Both the position numbers and the translations under genes were made by a program. This document shows, one piece after another, positions 26,093 to 35,045 of a stretch of DNA of 64,000 nucleotides. How positions within the stretch are numbered: position 1 is the first letter of the stretch; each line of letters starts with the position of its first letter. The stretch is from Pseudolabrys sp. FHR47 (GTDB taxonomy: Bacteria; Pseudomonadota; Alphaproteobacteria; Rhizobiales; Xanthobacteraceae), in NCBI RefSeq assembly GCF_005153485.1, contig NZ_CP039740.1, positions 3,351,001 to 3,415,000 on the forward strand. The letters run 5' to 3'. Below the pieces are notes generated by a model. That model had not been told where the DNA came from, did not search any database, and saw nothing but the letters and a program-made list of their open reading frames with translations.

Positions 26093-26518
26093 TTAGGGCT
26101 TCTTCGCTGGCGTAGCCGACACTTTGCCCATCTCCTTCAACACCTCGTTGGCGATCTTGAAGGCGTCGAGGCCGGCCGGAATGCCGCAATAGATCGTGGC
26201 GTGCAGCAGCGTCTCCTTGATTTCCTCGACGGCGACGCCGTTGTTGATGGCGCCGCGGACATGCAGCTTGATCTCCGGGCTACGGTTGAGCGCCGTGAGC
26301 ATCGCAAGGTTCAAGAGACTGCGCGTCTTGCGCGACAGGCCCGGACGCGACCAGCCGTAACCCCAGCACCATTCGGTGGTGATACGCTGGAACGCCATCA
26401 TGAAGTCGTTGGCATTGGCGATCGAGCCATCGACATATTCGGGGCCAAGCACCTCGCGACGGTGCTTGAGACCCTCGTAGAACATTACCTTGGTCGCTTT
26501 GTCCAATTCGCTACTCAT
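26093..26518 (-). CDS. Carboxymuconolactone decarboxylase family protein (PcaC-like)
   Basis: A 141-residue AhpD/CMD-fold protein. RTRSLLNLAMLTALN-type sequence (here KTRSLLNLAML), then ELHVRGA-like IKLHVRGAINNGV and EIKETLLHATIYCGIPAG, match 4-carboxymuconolactone decarboxylase. It has a single Cys at the redox position, so peroxidase activity of the AhpD kind is unlikely. No other protocatechuate genes adjoin, and pairing with a hydroxyacid dehydrogenase suggests a different small-lactone or hydroxyacid route. The ATG at 26518 follows a GGAGG site. Confidence 0.87.
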   Translation of the reverse strand: MSSELDKATKVMFYEGLKHRREVLGPEYVDGSIANANDFMMAFQRITTEWCWGYGWSRPGLSRKTRSLLNLAMLTALNRSPEIKLHVRGAINNGVAVEEIKETLLHATIYCGIPAGLDAFKIANEVLKEMGKVSATPAKKP

Positions 26519-27010
26519 GATCGCCTCCTGTCGTCTGAGAGTGTGGGATTCGTCGAAAGAATAAGACTCGAAGCGGCCACCACCTATGGTCAATGCGCGG
26601 CGCTTCGGTTTGTGATGATCGCCAGCGGGGAAATCTGCCGGCCTCGCGCCTTTCCCTCCCCGCGGCTTGACCGCCGGCCCTGCCCCGGGCTGTTTTTCTC
26701 CAGTGGAGCGGTCTCGGTCGTCGATATTGTCTGATAGTAGTACGGTATGTAAAATATGGGCCGAAGGGGGTCAAGAAACTCCTCGCGGGGCCCGTGACGA
26801 CGTTTCGACGAAACTGATTTGACCGAGTCTCTGCGATCAAGCGCATAGTCGACAACGCCCGTGCGCGGTTCGGCAGCATCGACATTGTCGTCAACAATAC
26901 CGTCGTAAGGCACTTCTCACCGGGTCGAGGATACCATTCCTGCTTTCGCTTTTCCGTTGTAGACATGTAACGATTCAGTTTGCCGGGACCGCTCATGGAG
27001 GAAATGTCCC
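26519..27010. other. Intergenic region with gene remnant
   Basis: A 492-base stretch between the divergent CMD and GntR genes. It must hold both promoters. It also contains an SDR fragment at 26821-26925 and is locally less GC-rich (around 26730-26770) than flanking genes. I see no intact gene in it. Confidence 0.7.
26821..26925 (+). pseudogene. Fragment of a short-chain dehydrogenase gene
   Basis: One frame translates to AIKRIVDNARARFGSIDIVV followed by NNTVVRHFSP. This is the alpha-D/beta-E region of an SDR, ending in the conserved NNA(G) position (here NNT). No nucleotide-binding loop precedes it and no catalytic Tyr-Lys follows, so about 35 codons of a lost gene remain. Confidence 0.7.
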
Positions 27011-27754
27011 TTGAACGCGCCGTCTCCCAAACTTGATTTTCGAGTCGAGAAGGTGGCCGCCCCGCTGCGCCAAAGCGTCACGGAAAGCATCCGCTATGCA
27101 ATCGCCCTTGGCCATTTCGCTGCCGGCGAGCGGCTGACCGAGCGCGAACTGTGCGAGATGACGGGCGTCAGCCGCACGTTGGTGCGCGAGGCTCTGCGTC
27201 AGCTCGAATCCGAAGGATTGATCGAGGTCGTGCCGAACCGCGGCCCTAGTGTGGCGCGGCTGTCCGCGGAGCAGGCCCAGGGTGTCTACCAGGTTCGCGC
27301 CGAACTGGAAGGACTGGCCTGCCAGCTCTTCGCCGACCGCGCCGACGACGATCAGCGCGAGGCCCTGCACGATGCTTTCCGCAAGCTCAAGCGCTCCTTC
27401 AAGGATACCGATCCGCTGGCGCGACTGCGCGCCAAGAACCATTTCTACGAATGTCTGGTCGACGGCGCCGGCAATCAGGCGCTCGGCGATACGCTGCGGC
27501 TGCTCAATGCCCGCATCATGCTGTTGCGCGCGACGTCGCTGCGCGCACCGGGCCGTTCAGCCATCAGCATGGATGAACTCGCCGCCATGATGGAAGCGCT
27601 GGACGCGAAGGATGGGAAGAAGGCGCGCGCGCTGGCGGAACATCACGTCCAAAACGCCGCCAAGGCCGCCATCGAGTTATTGTACGCGCAATCGGAGCCG
27701 GCGCCTGCCAAGCCCAAACGCGCAGTCAGGTCCGGCGCCGCCGTGCGGGCATAA
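27011..27754 (+). CDS. GntR family regulator, FCD subfamily
   Basis: A 247-residue DNA-binding protein. A winged helix (about residues 15-80; ERLTERELCEMTGVSRTLVR followed by EALRQLESEGLIEVVPNRG) precedes an all-alpha FCD effector domain with metal-ligand-type His and Asp residues. Translation starts at TTG behind GGAGG. It is divergent from the CMD/dehydrogenase pair and probably controls it in response to a small carboxylate. Confidence 0.9.
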   Translation: MNAPSPKLDFRVEKVAAPLRQSVTESIRYAIALGHFAAGERLTERELCEMTGVSRTLVREALRQLESEGLIEVVPNRGPSVARLSAEQAQGVYQVRAELEGLACQLFADRADDDQREALHDAFRKLKRSFKDTDPLARLRAKNHFYECLVDGAGNQALGDTLRLLNARIMLLRATSLRAPGRSAISMDELAAMMEALDAKDGKKARALAEHHVQNAAKAAIELLYAQSEPAPAKPKRAVRSGAAVRA

Positions 27755-27872
27755 GCCACGTCAATCGACATCGCGCACGCCACTTCGCCAGCGCAGCCCC
27801 GTTGATCGGTGTCAAAGACGCCGAGCGTGCGCCTCGGTACTGTGCATCGAGAATCCTGCCCCCGAGGGAGCC

Positions 27873-28544
27873 ATGCAAGCGGTTCCATTGCGGCTATTTG
27901 CACTCGCTACCAGCAAGGAACTCGGTGACGCCGTGGCGGGCGCCGTGGGCCTGCCGCTTTCGTCGCACGAAGAGCGAGACTTCGAGGACGGTGAGCACAA
28001 AGCGCGGCCGCTCGACGCCGTGAGCGGCGCGGACGTCTACGTCTTGCAAAGCCTGCACGGGGGCCCGGATCAGAGCGCCAACGACAAGCTCTGCCGCCTG
28101 CTGTTCTTCATCGGCGCGTTGAAAGACGCCGGCGCTGCCCGCGTGACCGCCGTCACGCCCTATCTTTGCTATGCGCGCAAGGACCGCCGCACCAAGCCGA
28201 ACGATCCAGTCACCACACGCTACCTCGCCAGTATGATCGAGAGCGTTGGCACCGACCGCGTCGTTACACTCGAAGTGCACAATCCCGCGGCTTTCGAGAA
28301 TGCCTTTCGTTGCCGAACGGTCGCGCTCACCGCGACGCCCTTGTTCGTCGACTATGTCAGGAACAATCTGGCCAGCGACAAACTCGCGGTCGTCTCGCCC
28401 GATGCCGGCGGCATGAAGCGTGCCGAATTGCTGCGGGAAACGCTGGAGCAGGCGCTCGGCCGCGGGCCGCAGGTCACCATGGCCGTCTACAATACGTCGG
28501 TTGCCGGTAACCATTATGGAAGCAGCATACGGCCTGCAGAATGA
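27873..28544 (+). pseudogene. Truncated ribose-phosphate pyrophosphokinase-like gene
   Basis: A 223-residue product resembling the N-terminal two thirds of PRPP synthetase (normal length about 310). Present are FEDGEHKARPLDAV, the ATP-site segment CYARKDRRTKPNDPVTTRYL and VVSPDAGGMKRA. The C-terminal PRPP-binding loop (DDxxxTGGT type) and all after it are missing; the frame ends in an unrelated tail AGNHYGSSIRPAE. A good ribosome site (GAGGGAG) precedes the ATG, so it may still be expressed, but catalysis is unlikely. Its end overlaps the next, DUF3987-like frame, suggesting a deletion or recombination junction. Confidence 0.75.
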
Positions 28545-29622
28545 CCTCCTCGATTTGCACGCGGCGAGGATCGCCGTCCAAAGGACTGCCCTCCCCGCTA
28601 CTGATCGTCGGCAGCTGCACACCCTGGCGACACAAGCGGCTCTGGCTCTAGGCAACCCGATGCCCCCGCCGCTGGTGGACGGCGCGCGCGACGACATAAG
28701 TGCGCCACCTAGGCTGGTCGTCGACGACGGTGCGCTTCGCGCCGTTATTGACGCATCGGCCGGCGGAACCGGTGTCTTTCTGACGGATGAGCGGCGCATG
28801 GCTAATTTCGCGCGCGTCGGCTGCGGAGATCCAGCCACCGCCGCCGCGTTGAACACAACCGCCCTTGGCCAGCCGCTGGCCTCCGCCGATCGCAAGGGCG
28901 GGCGCGTCTCGCTGCGGCGCCTCCCTATCCCGGTCGTCGGTGTGCTAACCCTCGACGAGTGCGAAACCCTCCAGACCGCGCGCGCCGAGGAACTGCTTGG
29001 GACGGTGTTCGTCGGAACCAGACGTCATGCTTGTGACGGCGACGGCAGGGCCATGCTCGCTCTGGTCCGCCGCGTCCATGAGCTTGGCGCGGCGAGCAGT
29101 CTGAAATTGAATTTTCATGCAGCCGCCACGGCCGCCCTAGGGGAAGCGGCGCAGCGATGGAAAACCACCGTAGACAAGCGCCTCGATCCGATAACGACTT
29201 ACATCAATCAGTTGCCGGATTTGGCGCAGCGCATCGCCGCCGCGTTGCACCTGATCGGCGCCACCGCAAAGATGAAGCTGACCGCGGAGATCCCCGCCTC
29301 AGCCATACGCAGCGCCGTAGCAATGATTGATGCGATTGCTCTTGGCGGTGCCCGGCATATCCTCGGGCCGGTGTCGGCGGCGACGCCGGAGGAAGCCGAC
29401 GCCATACGGATTATCGCCGCCCTGCGGCACCACACCAGTGTCGCCGACGCCGTCATCGAGAAACGCGAACTCTCTCGCCGGCTGCAGAATGCCGTTCCGT
29501 CGTCGCCCCGTTTCAAAGCGGCTGCTCGGATGTTGGAGCGCCTCAATCTGATCAGTCCGGCCCCGCCGCCGGAAGGGCAAAAAGGCGAGCACCTCAAGAG
29601 CGAGGCGGCTCTGCACATCTGA
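28516..29622 (+). CDS. DUF3987-like protein, probably N-terminally truncated
   Basis: A 368-residue frame. The C-terminal half (NFHAAATAALGEAAQRWKTT, then LPDLAQRIAAALHLIGA and IPASAIRSAVAMIDA) resembles the C-terminal part of DUF3987 proteins, primase/helicase-associated proteins of mobile elements. The first half has VDDGALRAVIDASAGG and FLTDERR, again as in DUF3987, but no Walker A motif remains. The ATG at 28516 lies inside the preceding truncated gene and lacks a strong ribosome site. It is likely a relic of an integrated element; function is doubtful. Confidence 0.55.
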   Translation: MEAAYGLQNDLLDLHAARIAVQRTALPATDRRQLHTLATQAALALGNPMPPPLVDGARDDISAPPRLVVDDGALRAVIDASAGGTGVFLTDERRMANFARVGCGDPATAAALNTTALGQPLASADRKGGRVSLRRLPIPVVGVLTLDECETLQTARAEELLGTVFVGTRRHACDGDGRAMLALVRRVHELGAASSLKLNFHAAATAALGEAAQRWKTTVDKRLDPITTYINQLPDLAQRIAAALHLIGATAKMKLTAEIPASAIRSAVAMIDAIALGGARHILGPVSAATPEEADAIRIIAALRHHTSVADAVIEKRELSRRLQNAVPSSPRFKAAARMLERLNLISPAPPPEGQKGEHLKSEAALHI

Positions 29623-29706
29623 ACCTGGCAGCACCCACCACCCGGTTTTGTCGAAAAGCCGGATGGGGCAATGACACCTTCGAATGACCGCCCGCTGCTA
29701 CGCCTG

Positions 29707-30024
29707 CTACAGGCCGGGCGGCCGCCTACTCCTCTCGGCGGACATCGCTATGACTTCGGCTCGCAGCGCCACGAGTTCATTTTCAGCGGCAAGGCGACGC
29801 TTGCTCTCGCGGGTAACTCGCTCCGCCATCTGACGAAGCCGATCAGCATAGGCGTAGTAAGCTTCCACCCGCGCCGCGGCCTCAGCCTCGACGATCTCGC
29901 GATCCGCGGCCATCTGCAGTCTCGCGCGCTCCTGCTCGAGCCGATTCTTCTCGAGCTGAACCTCTCTGGCGATGCGCCGCCGCCGCTGTCCGAACCGGCT
30001 ATGGCCGAACTTACGGCCAATCAC
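29707..30024 (-). CDS. Small coiled-coil protein, unknown function
   Basis: A 105-residue frame, highly charged, with a predicted continuous helix from about residue 20 to 95 (LEKNRLEQERARLQMAADRE, then YYAYADRLRQMAERV). No membrane or catalytic motif is seen. It lies tail-to-tail with the DUF3987-like relic in a scar region. A plus-strand frame over the same bases looks less protein-like. I do not recognise a family. Confidence 0.45.
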   Translation of the reverse strand: MIGRKFGHSRFGQRRRRIAREVQLEKNRLEQERARLQMAADREIVEAEAAARVEAYYAYADRLRQMAERVTRESKRRLAAENELVALRAEVIAMSAERSRRPPGL

Positions 30025-30661
30025 GGCGTGAAAGCGATCCTGCAGCGACGCGCCAGCAAGAGCAAAACGATTTTTTAAATACCATCAGGATGATGGAACC
30101 AAGAGGTCCGCCGTATCCTATAGACCGACTAGGATATCGGGGCATGATCTGAGTCACCGCCTTCAGTGCGAACACCTGCCGCAGAAGCGGCGGTCCGCCA
30201 AACCTTTTTTTTATCGACGGTCTCTAATCGCTATTAGCAGAAATGCACCCTGACCCCCAGGTTCGTAGTCTGGTGTCCGCCATTGAAACCATTGAGGTTC
30301 GTTACCGTAAGAAGCGCATCTAGCGCCGCGAGTGTTCAATTTGCACGCTATCAAATATTGAGTTGTTACCGGAAAGCGAAAGACAGAAACCGTTCCAGAC
30401 CCAGCGCTGCCATGCCCGTCGGTCCAGTCCATCATTCCACCGTCTACCATGACAGTTAACCCGACGGCATAGCTGCTGTTGTCGGACGCGAGGAACATAA
30501 CAGCGCGCGGGACCGGTTCGGGTTGGCCATGCCAACTCATAGGAATGATCTGATCGAACATTTCACCCGGCATCGAACGCCTGATCCACGGATTAGTTGT
30601 ATCGACCCCCTGCGTCGGGCCGATAGGTAACGCACTGGCGCTACCGAAAAAAGCACAGTAT
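30025..30661. other. Gene-poor region with SDR remnant
   Basis: Apart from the SDR fragment on the minus strand, this 637-base stretch has only short frames and contains A/T-rich patches (around 30060-30120 and 30210-30230). It borders the start of the 30.6-41.4 kb catabolic cluster and may mark an old insertion edge. Confidence 0.6.
30390..30625 (-). pseudogene. C-terminal remnant of a short-chain dehydrogenase
   Basis: Read on the minus strand, GVDTTNPWIRRSMPGEMF, then IPMSWHGQPEPVPRAVMFLA and SDNSSYAVGLTVMVDGGM, is the last quarter of a classical SDR (PG-vDT motif to the C-terminal VDGG). The Rossmann loop and Ser-Tyr-Lys active site are absent. After VDGG the frame runs on into unrelated residues. 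It is from a different part and strand than the SDR fragment at 26821. Confidence 0.8.
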
Positions 30662-31507
30662 CTAAGCTACGCCGGCAATCGCTTTTATGAATCTTGCGAT
30701 TTTGGCCAGAGCCGCCAGGGATATTGGCGCGCCAGGGTCTCTCGTGATAAAGGCGTGCGACGCGCCGCCAACGATGCTCAACTCGGCATGCCCCCCCGAA
30801 CTGCGATAGGCCACGGAGAAACGTTCGGCCATGTCCGGTGTCAGGTTGTCATCCGCCGTCCCCTGCATGATCAGGAGTGGCGGAAGGTGCGTTTGCTCGC
30901 GCCGCTCCAGCAGAAGGTGGGGATTGCCTCGCTGCATCTCCTCATCACTATTCCAATAGGCCGCGTGCGATCGAATGAGCGCTTCCTTGGCCTGCCGTTG
31001 CGCCATTTGATATCGCGCCCACGGATCGGCGACGGGCCACAGCGCAACGACAAAGCTGAGGCTTGCATCGATGTCCGGAAAGCGCGCTGTATCGAGCACT
31101 GCATAGGCGGAATCGTTTGGCTTCAAGGCATTGAGCAGGAGCTGATGGCCGCCGCTCGACGAACCTACTCCCCCGACCAAGTCCGGGCGGCTGTTGAAAT
31201 CGGCTGCCCGGAACTTCAGCCATCGGATGGCCAGATTCGTATCGGCAATCGAGGCCGGATACCTCGCCTCGCCGGACAGGCGGAAATCAATCGCGGCGAC
31301 GACGATGCCTGACCGCGCCAGATATTCGTGGATGACCGTGTTGTTCAGACGGTTGCCTGTGCCCCATCCGCCGCCATGCACATCCACGACGCTCGGGAAC
31401 GGTCCCGGACCGTCTGGCCGATACACACGCACCAGCTGAGGCCCGGAGGCGCCACGGTGATAGTCGTAATCCCTTGCCGTGAACGAAAGGCCAGTATTCT
31501 CCGGCAT
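30662..31507 (-). CDS. Alpha/beta hydrolase, hormone-sensitive-lipase-like esterase
   Basis: A 281-residue hydrolase. The oxyanion-hole motif HGGGW is at residues 44-48, the nucleophile Ser117 lies in GSSSGG, an Asp lies in GTADDNLTP and the catalytic His in GGASHAFI. There is no signal peptide, so it acts in the cytosol. It is the last gene of the minus-strand cluster, 27 bases after the VOC gene, and could open an ester or lactone formed in the pathway. Confidence 0.9.
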   Translation of the reverse strand: MPENTGLSFTARDYDYHRGASGPQLVRVYRPDGPGPFPSVVDVHGGGWGTGNRLNNTVIHEYLARSGIVVAAIDFRLSGEARYPASIADTNLAIRWLKFRAADFNSRPDLVGGVGSSSGGHQLLLNALKPNDSAYAVLDTARFPDIDASLSFVVALWPVADPWARYQMAQRQAKEALIRSHAAYWNSDEEMQRGNPHLLLERREQTHLPPLLIMQGTADDNLTPDMAERFSVAYRSSGGHAELSIVGGASHAFITRDPGAPISLAALAKIARFIKAIAGVA

Positions 31508-31534
31508 GGGCGGTCTACTCTTGTTCGACGGCTC

Positions 31535-31969
31535 TTATGACGCGGACGGCGCTTCAACCGGCTCGCTGCCCGGCCACAGATTTTCAGTGATATCGAACAC
31601 AACTCCGTCCGGGCCCATGAACTTCAGCTCGACATGGGCGCCCGGCGGAATGTCGTCGCGCCCGACAATGCATGGCGCGCCCATGGCCTCAAGCCGCACC
31701 GACCAATCCTCGACATTCTCCACGACCACGCCGAAATGATGAATCCCACTATCGCCCATCTTGCCGAGCATGATTTCGGGGAGTTTCAGAATCGCGATAT
31801 TCAGCGTTCCGTCGGTCAGAAAAACTCCGGAAGGACGCTGCGCTTCATCCGGCCTGGCTGGATCGAGGCCAAACCGGCTGAGCTCCTTGAAGCCAAAGAC
31901 GCTCTTATAGAACTCCGCAGCCTTGCCCGGGTGCTCGCTGGCAAATGCGATGTGCCTGATCTTCAGCAT
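31535..31969 (-). CDS. VOC family (glyoxalase/bleomycin resistance) protein
   Basis: A 144-residue protein with the two beta-alpha-beta-beta-beta repeats of the vicinal oxygen chelate fold. Metal-ligand candidates are His6 (MLKIRHIAFA), His in GIHHFGVVV and Glu in HVELKFMGPDG. The start at 31969 is the ATG beginning the fold. It may be an isomerase, epimerase or lyase step of the cluster. It could not be assigned to a specific enzyme. Confidence 0.87.
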   Translation of the reverse strand: MLKIRHIAFASEHPGKAAEFYKSVFGFKELSRFGLDPARPDEAQRPSGVFLTDGTLNIAILKLPEIMLGKMGDSGIHHFGVVVENVEDWSVRLEAMGAPCIVGRDDIPPGAHVELKFMGPDGVVFDITENLWPGSEPVEAPSAS

Positions 31970-32015
31970 GGCAATGGGCGTCCCTCTGGTTTGCAATGAC
32001 ACGAATGACCGCATT

Positions 32016-33125
32016 CTATTCACCGACGCCAACGGCCTCGCCAATGGTTCGAAAGCCGTCTCGTTCAAGCATCCGGCTCAACCCCTCATTGATGCTCTTG
32101 ATGAGCCCAGGCCCCTGATAAACCAGCGCCGTATAGAGCTGGACGAGTGAGGCACCGAGACGGATCGTTCGATAAGCATCGTCCGCACTCGATATGCCGC
32201 CGCAACCGATCAAGACATGACGTTTGCGGTCTATGCGGCTGTACCACGCGGAGATCGCCTTGTTCGTGGGCTGCCGCAAGGACGGGCCAGTGATGCCGCC
32301 ACGCATTTGATTGAGTGAGTCCGGGGGTGTTTTTAATGTCCCGCCGGGATCGCGGTTCGGAATATTGAGTATAAACCCTTTCACGAAGTCGAAAGGCGCA
32401 ACCGCGCCGAGAATCAGATCGATCACGCTTGGATCTTCGGCGTCACCGGGCGGCGTGAGCTTGAGAAACACCGGCGGCATCCCTGCAGGCTGCGCACAGC
32501 ACCTCAAGAGCATGCCCAGTTTTTCAGGGCTGTCGAACAGGCCGCCGCCGCGTGGCATGTTGGGACAACTCAGATTGAGCACCAGATAGTCCGCCAAGCC
32601 GGAAAAGTAAGTCATGGCGTGGGCCAGTTCTTCAGCCGCATGGTCAGCGGACGTGACGGTGCCGGTATTCGTCTCGACGAGGCTTACCCCGAGCGGAACG
32701 TCGAGCTTGATTGATTTCAAGCGCGCGGCAACGACCTCCGCGCCATCGCTCGGGCAGCCATAATAGATACGAAGGCCCTCATCCAAAGGGAGTCGCCAGA
32801 CCCGAGGACGATCGGAATTCCCTTTGGAAGAATGCAGCGACACCGAGCCGACTTCGATGGAGCCGAACCCGAGCTCGGACATGGCAGGGGCAGCCTCTGC
32901 GTTCTTGTCAAAACCGGCCGCAAGACCAACGGGACCCGGAAAATCAATACCGGCGACGGTCGTGTGTAGTTTCGAATCCCTGATCCCGAAGCGAGCCTTG
33001 GCCGCGCGCCGCAGAATGACGGAAGAGCCTGCTGTCCGGCAAAGCCCGATGGTGGCCCGATGGCTGGCCTCGGCATCGAGAGCGAAAAGAACGGGCCGGA
33101 TTGCGCGACGATACATGGCCATCAA
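32016..33125 (-). CDS. Dihydroorotate dehydrogenase-like flavoprotein with altered active site
   Basis: A 369-residue FMN TIM-barrel protein with overall class 2 (membrane, quinone-linked) architecture: an N-terminal amphipathic helix (MYRRAIRPVLFALDAEASHR), GLAAGFDKNAE, and GFGSIEVGSV. The catalytic base position reads LNLSCPN with Cys187, as in class 1 enzymes, where class 2 normally has Ser. The orotate-binding Asn motifs GFNN and NTT of class 2 are replaced by YGCPSDG and LNIPNRD. I therefore doubt that it makes orotate. It sits between VOC and HyuB genes in a catabolic cluster, where it may oxidise or reduce another N-heterocycle. Confidence 0.85.
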   Translation of the reverse strand: MMAMYRRAIRPVLFALDAEASHRATIGLCRTAGSSVILRRAAKARFGIRDSKLHTTVAGIDFPGPVGLAAGFDKNAEAAPAMSELGFGSIEVGSVSLHSSKGNSDRPRVWRLPLDEGLRIYYGCPSDGAEVVAARLKSIKLDVPLGVSLVETNTGTVTSADHAAEELAHAMTYFSGLADYLVLNLSCPNMPRGGGLFDSPEKLGMLLRCCAQPAGMPPVFLKLTPPGDAEDPSVIDLILGAVAPFDFVKGFILNIPNRDPGGTLKTPPDSLNQMRGGITGPSLRQPTNKAISAWYSRIDRKRHVLIGCGGISSADDAYRTIRLGASLVQLYTALVYQGPGLIKSINEGLSRMLERDGFRTIGEAVGVGE

Positions 33126-33134
33126 CTGAGCTTC

Positions 33135-35045
33135 CTAGGGAGACACCTCTGTTGCCTCAAAGCCGCGCGGCACGTGCCAGCGGCCGCAGCACGACGGCAG
33201 CAGACAGCGGACGGCCAGATGTCCGGGCGGCATCGTGTCGAGTTGCTTCTGCTCGATACGGCGCGGCGCCTCTGCCTGATCCAGGACGCGCTGGCGGTGA
33301 ACCTCAACCAACTGCTCTCGCTGCTTCCTTGTCGCCGCCTCGTCCACCGAGAAATCATCGGGGTCGATGACGACGCCGTAATAATCCCGGGCGGCCATGA
33401 CTGAAACGTAGCCTTGACGCACGTCATGCTGAACTTTTTCCGCGGAGCGCTCCAGCGGCGAGCCGAACCCGCCGCCCCCACCAGACCGCATGACAAAGGC
33501 GTCGCCCGCCTTGATCCCGGCGCGAAAGACCTTGGCATTCTGGACATCGTTCTGGATCTTGCCGTCCCGGCGCATCAACATCTCATTGCCGGTGCCCTCA
33601 AGACCACCTTCCAAGCCCCATGGCAGACAAACGGCACGCTCGATACTCGTATTGACGTTGAAATCCGACAGAGCCTGGACGACCGTCTCGACGCCGAGCC
33701 CGCCGCGATTAAGCCCCGGCCCTCCGGAATCGGTGATCAGCGAGAGGCTTTCGACCATGACCGGGTACTTCGCCTCGAACTGTTCATTGGGACTGTTATG
33801 TGTGTCGCCGTCATTGATGCAGACCGTGGCCGACACCCCGTCTTCGCCGCGCTTCGCGCCCCAGCCGCCGCCGAGAGGCCCTAAGCCGGTAATGAACAAT
33901 TTGCCGCTGTCCGGGTAGAACCCGTCGACCAGGGCAACGCAAAGGTCAGCATGGTGACCGGCGATGACCTGCTCCGGCACCGCCTGAGACAGGGCCTTGA
34001 AGATCGTATCCACCACGGTCATGGGAAAAGTCATCCACCAGCGCATCGGCGCCGGACGAACGGCGCTCACGATGCTGCCTGGCGGCAGAACGACCTTGAG
34101 GTTGCGGAATGATCCGTCGTTAACCGGATAGTCCGTGGGCGATGTGACACATTTGAAAGCCACCTGCGCGCAGGCAATGCCGGTCGTCGGCCCGGAATTG
34201 TAGAAGCCCCGCACCTGCTTGGCGACATCGGTCAGATCGACGGTCATTTCATCGCCCGAGACGATGACTTTCACCCGTATTGGAATACGCTTGGCGACAT
34301 CAACGGCATCATCATCCATGAAGCTTTCCGCTTCATAGACGCCATCTGGGATCGACCGCGTGCGCTCGCGAGCCGCCGCTTCCGAATGATCCATCAGGAC
34401 ATCGATGCAATCGAGAACCTGACGTTGGCCGTAGCGGTTGAGAAGGTCAACGAAGCGCCGCTCGCCTGTCATGATCGCGGTGATCTGGGCCCGCAGGTCG
34501 CCCATGGCCCGTTCGGGCAACCGGACATTCATCCGGATGATCTCGTGAATCTCCTGATTGACGACGCCCGCCCGCGCATATTTGACGATCGGGATCTGGA
34601 GGCCTTCAGAGAAGATATCCGTCGTCACGCCGCCCAGCGTTCCGCCGACATCCGGCCAATGCGCCATACAGCACGAGAAGCCGACCAGGCGGTCTTCGTG
34701 GAACACAGGCACAGTGAAGGTCAGATGATTGAGATGGCTGCCGGTCGTATAGGCGTCATTGGTCAGCAGGATATCGCCCGGCGAGAACCCATCGATGCCG
34801 AAATGCTTGATCTTGGCTTTGACGGTTTCCGACATGCCACGGATGAACATCGGCAGGCCGAGCCCGATCGAGACGGTGTCGCCGTCCTTCGTGAAGAGGC
34901 CAACGGTGAAATCAAGCGCCTCGTAGATGATCATGTTGTAGGCGGTGCGCATGAGATTGGTCTTCATCTCTTCGGTGACCGCCATCACACCATTTCGGAT
35001 GATCTCGACGAGGATCGGATCGGCGGAAGTCTGACCTTTGGTCAT
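33135..35045 (-). CDS. hyuB: Hydantoinase/oxoprolinase family subunit B
   Basis: A 636-residue HyuB/N-methylhydantoinase B-type protein. DPILVEIIRNGVMAVTEEMK at the start, ILTNDAYTTGSHLNH (here LLTNDAYTTGSHLNHLTF), and the C-terminal RSGGGGGFGSPLER are diagnostic. With HyuA it forms an ATP-dependent amidase of cyclic amides (hydantoins, oxoproline) or an acetone/acetophenone-carboxylase-like enzyme. Its ATG overlaps the hyuA stop by 4 bases (ATGA). Confidence 0.93.
   Translation of the reverse strand: MTKGQTSADPILVEIIRNGVMAVTEEMKTNLMRTAYNMIIYEALDFTVGLFTKDGDTVSIGLGLPMFIRGMSETVKAKIKHFGIDGFSPGDILLTNDAYTTGSHLNHLTFTVPVFHEDRLVGFSCCMAHWPDVGGTLGGVTTDIFSEGLQIPIVKYARAGVVNQEIHEIIRMNVRLPERAMGDLRAQITAIMTGERRFVDLLNRYGQRQVLDCIDVLMDHSEAAARERTRSIPDGVYEAESFMDDDAVDVAKRIPIRVKVIVSGDEMTVDLTDVAKQVRGFYNSGPTTGIACAQVAFKCVTSPTDYPVNDGSFRNLKVVLPPGSIVSAVRPAPMRWWMTFPMTVVDTIFKALSQAVPEQVIAGHHADLCVALVDGFYPDSGKLFITGLGPLGGGWGAKRGEDGVSATVCINDGDTHNSPNEQFEAKYPVMVESLSLITDSGGPGLNRGGLGVETVVQALSDFNVNTSIERAVCLPWGLEGGLEGTGNEMLMRRDGKIQNDVQNAKVFRAGIKAGDAFVMRSGGGGGFGSPLERSAEKVQHDVRQGYVSVMAARDYYGVVIDPDDFSVDEAATRKQREQLVEVHRQRVLDQAEAPRRIEQKQLDTMPPGHLAVRCLLPSCCGRWHVPRGFEATEVSP

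Noticed and set aside
29671..30078. 135-codon plus-strand frame over the coiled-coil gene
   Set aside because: The minus-strand frame has a regular heptad-like, charged helix; the plus frame reads as its shadow.
26519..30661. Intact transposon or integrative element
   Set aside because: No transposase, integrase or terminal inverted repeats could be found; only relic fragments are present.
32016..33125. Simple assignment as the housekeeping pyrD
   Set aside because: Active-site and orotate-contact residues differ from class 2 enzymes, and the gene is embedded in a catabolic cluster.
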